Assembly (NCBI GenBank): GCA_003339415.1
Contig: PDHQ01000616.1
Coordinates: 2,007 to 13,749 of the forward strand
Source: Ophiocordyceps camponoti-saundersi (nom. inval.)
Taxonomy: Eukaryota > Ascomycota > Sordariomycetes > Hypocreales > Ophiocordycipitaceae
DNA: 11,743 nt
Reading direction: 5' to 3'
The notes beneath the pieces were generated by a model. That model did not search any database. It was given only the letters and a program-made list of their open reading frames with translations, and was not told the origin of the DNA. Made by a program: the position numbers and the translations under genes. The stretch's first letter is position 1. The number at the start of each line of letters is the position of its first letter. Shown in pieces: positions 7,903 through 11,743 of the stretch.

Positions 7903-8508
7903 GTAGGTAGTGAAAAGAGGCAAAGGACGGGATACATGGGTAGTCGTAACCCGTCACATCTTTCTACCTAGTCTTGCCGACTCCCCCTCCCCCGGTCCGT
8001 ACCATCGGCCCGGAGCCGAAGGTCAAGGGGGGAATTTCGCATATGAAGATACTAGTATCCGCAGTATGTACTAAGTTGGTAGCTAAGTCGGAACTAACAT
8101 GGTAGGATGGATCATGGATGGCATCCGTACAGGGCAATAATAGTGAAGGAAAAAAGAAAAAAACAAATAACAAACCAAAAGCGAGGGATGGATGGATGGG
8201 CGAATGGATGGGCAGATGGGCAGATGGTGAGGAGGGGTTGGTTAGTTAGGTAGTTAGCTAGCCTCTACGGATAGATAGGTAGGTATCCGTAGTCTTGACA
8301 TGAATGTATGAAAGGCCACTCCGTAAACACACACACACACAGAGAGACACACAGCCAATCCATACAGACAGACAGATAGACAGACTACTACTACTCTACT
8401 CTACTACTCCATACATACCACCTACATACATGCACACACAGACACACACACATGCAGGCCTAAGCACAATCACTTCCGCCTCCCCCCATCCCTTGCCTCC
8501 TCGTCAAA
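7903..8508. other. Non-coding 3' flank of the F-box gene with simple repeats
   Basis: No supportable gene. Unlike the element interior, this DNA has ordinary CpA and TpG content, so RIP damage appears to stop at the element edge. It holds GGAT/GGGCAGAT tandem units at about 8186-8227, a perfect 9-bp hairpin at 8265-8292, an (AC)7 run at 8327-8340, ACAG/ATAG units to about 8386, CTACTA units to about 8408 and further CA-rich sequence to about 8452. The part next to 8509 is probably the 3' UTR of the minus-strand F-box gene. Confidence 0.6.
8265..8292. repeat. Perfect 9-bp inverted repeat with 10-nt loop
   Basis: CTACGGATA (8265-8273) pairs exactly with TATCCGTAG (8284-8292) across GATAGGTAGG. 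It lies 217 bp downstream of the F-box stop codon. It could fold in that gene's 3' UTR or be chance within GATA/GGTA-type simple sequence. Confidence 0.7.
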
Positions 8509-10222
8509 TCACCTCCTCAGTCCAGGCCACGAAATGCACAGAGCCCTCGAAGGCCGGCAGATGGCCCCCCCAAGCGCCGTCTCCTCCCCGACGCTGTAAC
8601 CGCCCCGTCCGTCCGCCTCTAGCCAAAAGCAACGCTCGGCGTAGACGCCCTGCTCATTGTGCCGCTTCCACCCGTAGCCCATCCGCCGCACCATGGCCCG
8701 TCGCCACCCGCCCACGTTGATCGTCACCCGCCGCCACGCCCGCCGCCCCACCAGCCGCCCGAACACGTCCAGCGCCGCCTCGCGGTCTCGGTCTCGGTCC
8801 GGCTCGACCGGGTCGCACGACCGGATTCGCGTCTGCACGTGCAGCGTCAGCGTGTGCAGCCGAGCAAACGAAGACGACACCGCCTCCACCAAGTCTCCGC
8901 CGCCTCCGACGCCGCCGTTGCCACCACCACCGCCGCCGCCGTCCATGTCCAGCTCCAGCGTGTGCACGTGTCCGAGGCGGTGCCCGAGCGCCGCCAGCTC
9001 CGACCGGGCTAGCGTCGGGCATCGCTTGCTGTCATCCTCGAAGCCGACGTGGTCCCGGTACCGGAGCACGCGCAGCGAGTGTCGGTGCCTGCCTATCGCC
9101 TCCAGCTCGAACAGCTGCGTGTGGCAGGTAATGTCGAGCGTCTCCAGCGCCTCCACGTGGTCCCGTACCAGCTCGCACAGCCGTAAAGTCGCCCCCGGCC
9201 GCGTCTCCTGCAGGTGGCCGCCGTAGTCCTCGACCCGGAGCGTGTGCAGCCGCGCAAAGTCCCCGAGCCGGACCGAGGCCAGGAAGTTGGCCACGGGCAT
9301 GTTGACGAGCTCCAGGGACCGGATCTGCGAAAAGTCCCAGTGCCGCACCACCTCGTCCGCCGAGTGGTCCCAGTTGTACGACTGAAGCACCAGGTCGACC
9401 ACGGCCGGCAGACGCTCCGAGCCGCCGAAGCTGAAGCTAGTGCCGATGCCTAGGTCGCGATAATGCATCGTCCGCAGATGGGGCGACTGAAGCACGAGTC
9501 GCTTGAGCGAACCGCTCCGCGTCGTCAGCGGTGGCTTCGGGCTCGACAGCTTGAGCGACACCATGCGCCGAGTCAGTGCCGGGTTGATGAAGCACGACTC
9601 GTCCAGGTCGCAGTTGGCCCCTCCGAGAGGCAGGTTCTCGACCGCGATGCTGGTGCCGCTGCGCTCGACCTGGTCGGCGTCTAGAATGTCCCAGGGCAGC
9701 CGCAGGTTGGAGTTGTCTCGCGAGACGAAAGACCACCTACGGGGCCGTCAGCAACCCCTCCTCCTCCACCGCCTCTTCTTCTCCCTCTGCCTCCCCCCCC
9801 CCCTCCTTCGACGTCCTCCTCCTCTTCGCTCCGTGGCGCGCACCTGACGAGCGACAAGTGTTCAATGGCCGACAAGACTCGTCTGACGTCCGTCGAGGGT
9901 AGGTCGCTCCTGACCGTCACCTCATGCGTGAAGCAGGACACGTGCTCGAGCAGACCGGGGTACAGGCTCGGTGCCGAGGGGTCGATGATGCGATGGTTGA
10001 GTTGGATGGCGCGGTAGGCTACCGGGGTGGCGAGCGAGTCCAAGACGCGGCAGACGAGGCGCACGACGAAGACGGATCTGTGATCGAGGCCTCGCAGCTT
10101 GGCGGGCCGATGCCCCATCAGCTTGGCCGGAGCGGCGCATGTGCCGGCGTACATACGTGGTCCATGATCAGGGCCAGAATCTCCGAGGAGAGCCGGAACA
10201 GCGGCTGACTCGTCCCCATCAT
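8509..10222 (-). CDS. F-box protein with degenerate leucine-rich repeats (three exons, 515 aa)
   Basis: Proposed exons on the minus strand are 10222-10157, 10097-9844 and 9736-8509, totalling 1548 nt. F-box proteins recruit substrates to SCF (Skp1-cullin) ubiquitin ligases; the substrate here is unknown. The F-box spans about residues 9-51. It begins LSSEILALIMDH in exon 1 and continues in exon 2 with L23, L26, D27, then RLVCR (35-39) and LATP (44-47), the usual fungal pattern. Spaced leucine-rich strands follow at about 239-252, 271-278, 301-309, 326-333 and 364-372, suggesting an LRR-like substrate domain. A Gly-rich insert at 373-387 (7 Gly, Asn, 2 Gly, Val, 4 Gly) is probably a loop. The start is ATGATGG; either Met could serve, the second having A at -3 and G at +4. 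A CCAAT at 10391-10395, about 170 bp upstream, could bind the Hap complex. The gene converges on the zinc-cluster gene, with the RIP-mutated element between them. Confidence 0.82.
9737..9843 (-). other. Intron 2 of the F-box gene (107 nt, purine-rich)
   Basis: The junctions are CAG/GTGCGC and CCGTAG/G. A perfect CTGAC branch motif (9747-9751 on the plus strand) has its A 11 nt before the intron end. Splicing joins AG plus G as an Arg codon, giving LSLVR then WSFVS and keeping the frame. The sense strand is almost all G and A, with an 11-G run, and lacks a pyrimidine tract. Retention would shift the frame and stop the protein early. Confidence 0.85.
10098..10156 (-). other. Intron 1 of the F-box gene (59 nt, AAG acceptor)
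   Basis: The donor is GTATGT, directly after ATGGACCAC. CTGAT (10117-10121 on the plus strand) is a consensus branch site with its A 20 nt before the intron end. The acceptor is AAG rather than the usual CAG or TAG. This splice is preferred because it is the choice of sensible length that keeps the F-box continuous: LIMDH runs into LRGLDHRS and then VVRLVCR. The stronger-looking CAG at 10078-10080 gives a 79-nt intron and the wrong frame. Confidence 0.68.
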
Positions 10223-11470
10223 GTCTTGGGATGTGAGAGAAAGCGATGATGGCGCTGTAGGTGAAAACGGAGGCATCTTGTTCTATCTATGTAGTTGCAA
10301 AGACGATGACTCGAGACTGACAAGTCATGGTGTCGATTTGGGGGTCGGATGCATGACGAGCTGCCAAGAAACTAGCCGGGACCGGGGGTACCAATCGCAA
10401 CGAGCTGTAGCCGGGGAGTCGGGGGACGAATCGAGAGAGGCAGCCTTGTAAGTGAAGATTCGAGCCGAGTGGTATGGCGGTAATAACGAAGGCGGTGTAT
10501 AAAAAAAACGACAAAACGGTGAGAAGCAGGCGATGACCGTGTTTCCTCGGTTGCCCGTCTACCAGTCTGTCTGTTGGACGTTTCCAGTGGACGAGTCTAT
10601 TTCTTTTCTTCAGGGGAAGGGATGGTCCCTCGCCTCGAACTGGGTGATATCTCGGCTGTGCTGGTAGGGTAGTAGGTGGTCACTGGAAGGGTATAATTTC
10701 TCCGTTAAGCAGCAATCTTTCTTCGGTTGCTTTTTGTCTGACGATGACGATGACGGTGACGACGGCGATGATGAGGAAACAGGTGGATGGCACTCGAAGA
10801 AACAGGAACAAGGAGACAGGAGGAGACAGGAGGAGATGGAGGAGGAGGAGGAGGGAGAGGGGGAAAGAAAAAGGGCAAGGGAAGAGAATGATATGCATGC
10901 AGCAGAACCGGGGTCTTTCCAGCCCATCGCTCTCACCCCTCGCAACAATAGCCCAAATCAGGCATCGACGCCCGCCGCAGTTGCCTATTTTCGCGCATCT
11001 GCGTCCCAGCAGCAGCGGCCGACATCCTTCCAAGTTCCCCCTGCCTGGGTAGTAGAGGTATGAACGTACCGTTCTTTGCCCCCTGGAAGTAACCTAGACA
11101 GACCTATCCGTACCTGGGCCTCCTCACCTCGGCTGCTTCCCTGACCTGGGCCTACCTACCATCCATCCATCCATCCTTGAACGACGATCCGTATCCTTGA
11201 ATGCCCTGTCGCCCATATCAGGCAGGAGCTCCACTGTTAGCCGCCCCGCGCCTCAGCCCGGATGCGACTGGCCTTACTCGGGCCGCTCACGTGACGGAAA
11301 ACATCTCTAATCAGATCTCCTCCTCGCAACAGAGATCCACGACTCTTCGCATGGATGTTGCCCATCGCCCCGCTCTACGAATACTATCAGTTGTCCGTCC
11401 CGTTTCTCCATCTGATGCCTCTCCCCCTCCATCGTTTGATTCATCCTTCTCTGCCGCAGATGTAACCACC
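10223..11470. other. Upstream region of the F-box gene and of a possible divergent gene
   Basis: No supportable gene. The region holds CCAAT at 10391-10395, GA-rich sequence at about 10775-10890 containing two near-identical GGAGACAGGA units (10809-10831), a CATC tandem at 11160-11175, and pyrimidine-rich DNA before 11460 ending in TCTGCCGCAG, which could be a 5'-UTR intron acceptor. Open frames across 10734-11063 are Glu/Arg/Asp repeats from purine runs and are not credited. Confidence 0.5.
11288..11295 (+). promoter_or_regulatory. CACGTGAC motif (Cbf1/bHLH-type site)
   Basis: CACGTGAC matches the E-box-type element bound by Cbf1-like bHLH factors and common in fungal housekeeping promoters. 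It lies about 180 bp upstream of the candidate start at 11471, a fitting distance. The match is by consensus only. Confidence 0.35.
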
Positions 11471-11575
11471 ATGTTTCGGACAGCGGCGTCTGCCCGTGTC
11501 ACTCTCACTGGGTATTCTCGCTCGCTGCTTCGGGCATCGCTTGCGAGAACACCACTCTCGGACAGAGAGCCTTGA
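11471..11575 (+). CDS. Possible first exon of a nuclear gene for a mitochondrial protein (partial)
   Basis: ATG is preceded by ACC ACC, a near-ideal start context, after a pyrimidine-rich leader. The 34-codon frame begins MFRTAASARVTLTGYSRS and continues with LLRASLAR. It is rich in Arg, Ser, Ala, Thr and Leu with no acidic residue until position 30, the composition of a mitochondrial targeting peptide. The frame stops at 11573-11575. If real, the gene probably continues through an intron: a GT at 11512 (GTATTC) and a CAG ending at 11607 would frame a 96-nt intron, after which the sequence runs into poly-C and the window ends. I do not recognise the protein; chance is a serious alternative. 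Confidence 0.3.
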   Translation: MFRTAASARVTLTGYSRSLLRASLARTPLSDREP

Positions 11576-11625
11576 CATAACCCTGCTTACTCTTTATTAA
11601 ATGTCAGAAAAACCTGTGCTCCGAA

Positions 11626-11626
<1 letters not shown>

Positions 11627-11682
<56 letters not shown>

Positions 11683-11743
11683 ACCCAACCCACACACACA
11701 ACACAGCGGCGCACCAGCGACCCCCCCCCCCCCCCACACACAC
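11627..11743. repeat. Right-end poly-C tracts (C56 and C15) with CA repeat
   Basis: A run of 56 C at 11627-11682 is followed by a CA-rich stretch, a short unique piece (about 11705-11720), C15 at 11721-11735 and CACACAC to the end. Length is uncertain, as for any long homopolymer assembly. No gene is visible past 11620. Confidence 0.9.

Noticed and set aside
8654..9453. Plus- and other-frame ORFs antisense to the F-box gene
   Set aside because: The frame at 8509-9564 continues an F-box/LRR protein across a proper intron; the others are GC-rich shadows.
10078..10156. 79-nt version of F-box intron 1 using the CAG at 10078-10080
   Set aside because: It leaves the wrong frame: the downstream reading would lose RLVCR and LATP, the core of the F-box.
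10498..10508. TATA box on the plus strand (TATA followed by an A run)
   Set aside because: No gene start lies at a fitting distance downstream; it is about 970 bp from the candidate at 11471 and points away from the F-box gene.
10734..11063. Acidic/basic open frames in the region upstream of the F-box gene
   Set aside because: The sequence is a purine-run translation (Glu, Arg, Asp, Gly) without a domain or a supported start.

Overview
The window looks like nuclear DNA of a filamentous ascomycete (Pezizomycotina). The evidence is a Zn(II)2Cys6 zinc-cluster gene, short introns with fungal GTATGT-type donors and CTNAY-like branch sites, an F-box gene of a type common in these genomes, and a repeat whose CpA/TpG steps have been turned into TpA, the signature of repeat-induced point mutation (RIP). 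A Sordariomycete is a reasonable guess, but the sequence alone does not prove it.

Layout. 1-3420: no convincing gene; pyrimidine-rich DNA full of microsatellites and homopolymers. 3421-3663: probable 5' leader of the first gene, with a microsatellite inverted repeat and a five-codon upstream ORF. 3664-5076 (+): zinc-cluster transcription factor in two exons, 445 aa. 5077-7090: probable 3' UTR followed by non-coding DNA, with one weak small ORF at 6904-7038. 7096-7897: an 802-bp non-coding element with about 160-bp terminal direct repeats, flanked by CTAAG on both sides and heavily RIP-mutated inside; best read as a dead miniature LTR element (TRIM-like or internally deleted). 7903-8508: non-coding, with simple repeats and a perfect hairpin. 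8509-10222 (-): F-box protein with degenerate leucine-rich repeats, rebuilt here as three exons, 515 aa. 10223-11470: shared upstream region with a CACGTGAC motif. 11471 onward (+): possible start of a nuclear gene for a mitochondrial protein, cut off by the window. Long C-tracts lie near both ends of the window.

How the parts relate. The transcription factor and the F-box gene converge, and the RIP-damaged element sits between their 3' ends, where an insertion does least harm. The two genes have no evident functional link. No new multi-gene system is visible. The points most worth a second look are the miniature repeat element with its sharply uneven RIP, the in-frame stop-free intron that splits the zinc cluster, and the F-box gene whose first exon needs an unusual AAG acceptor.
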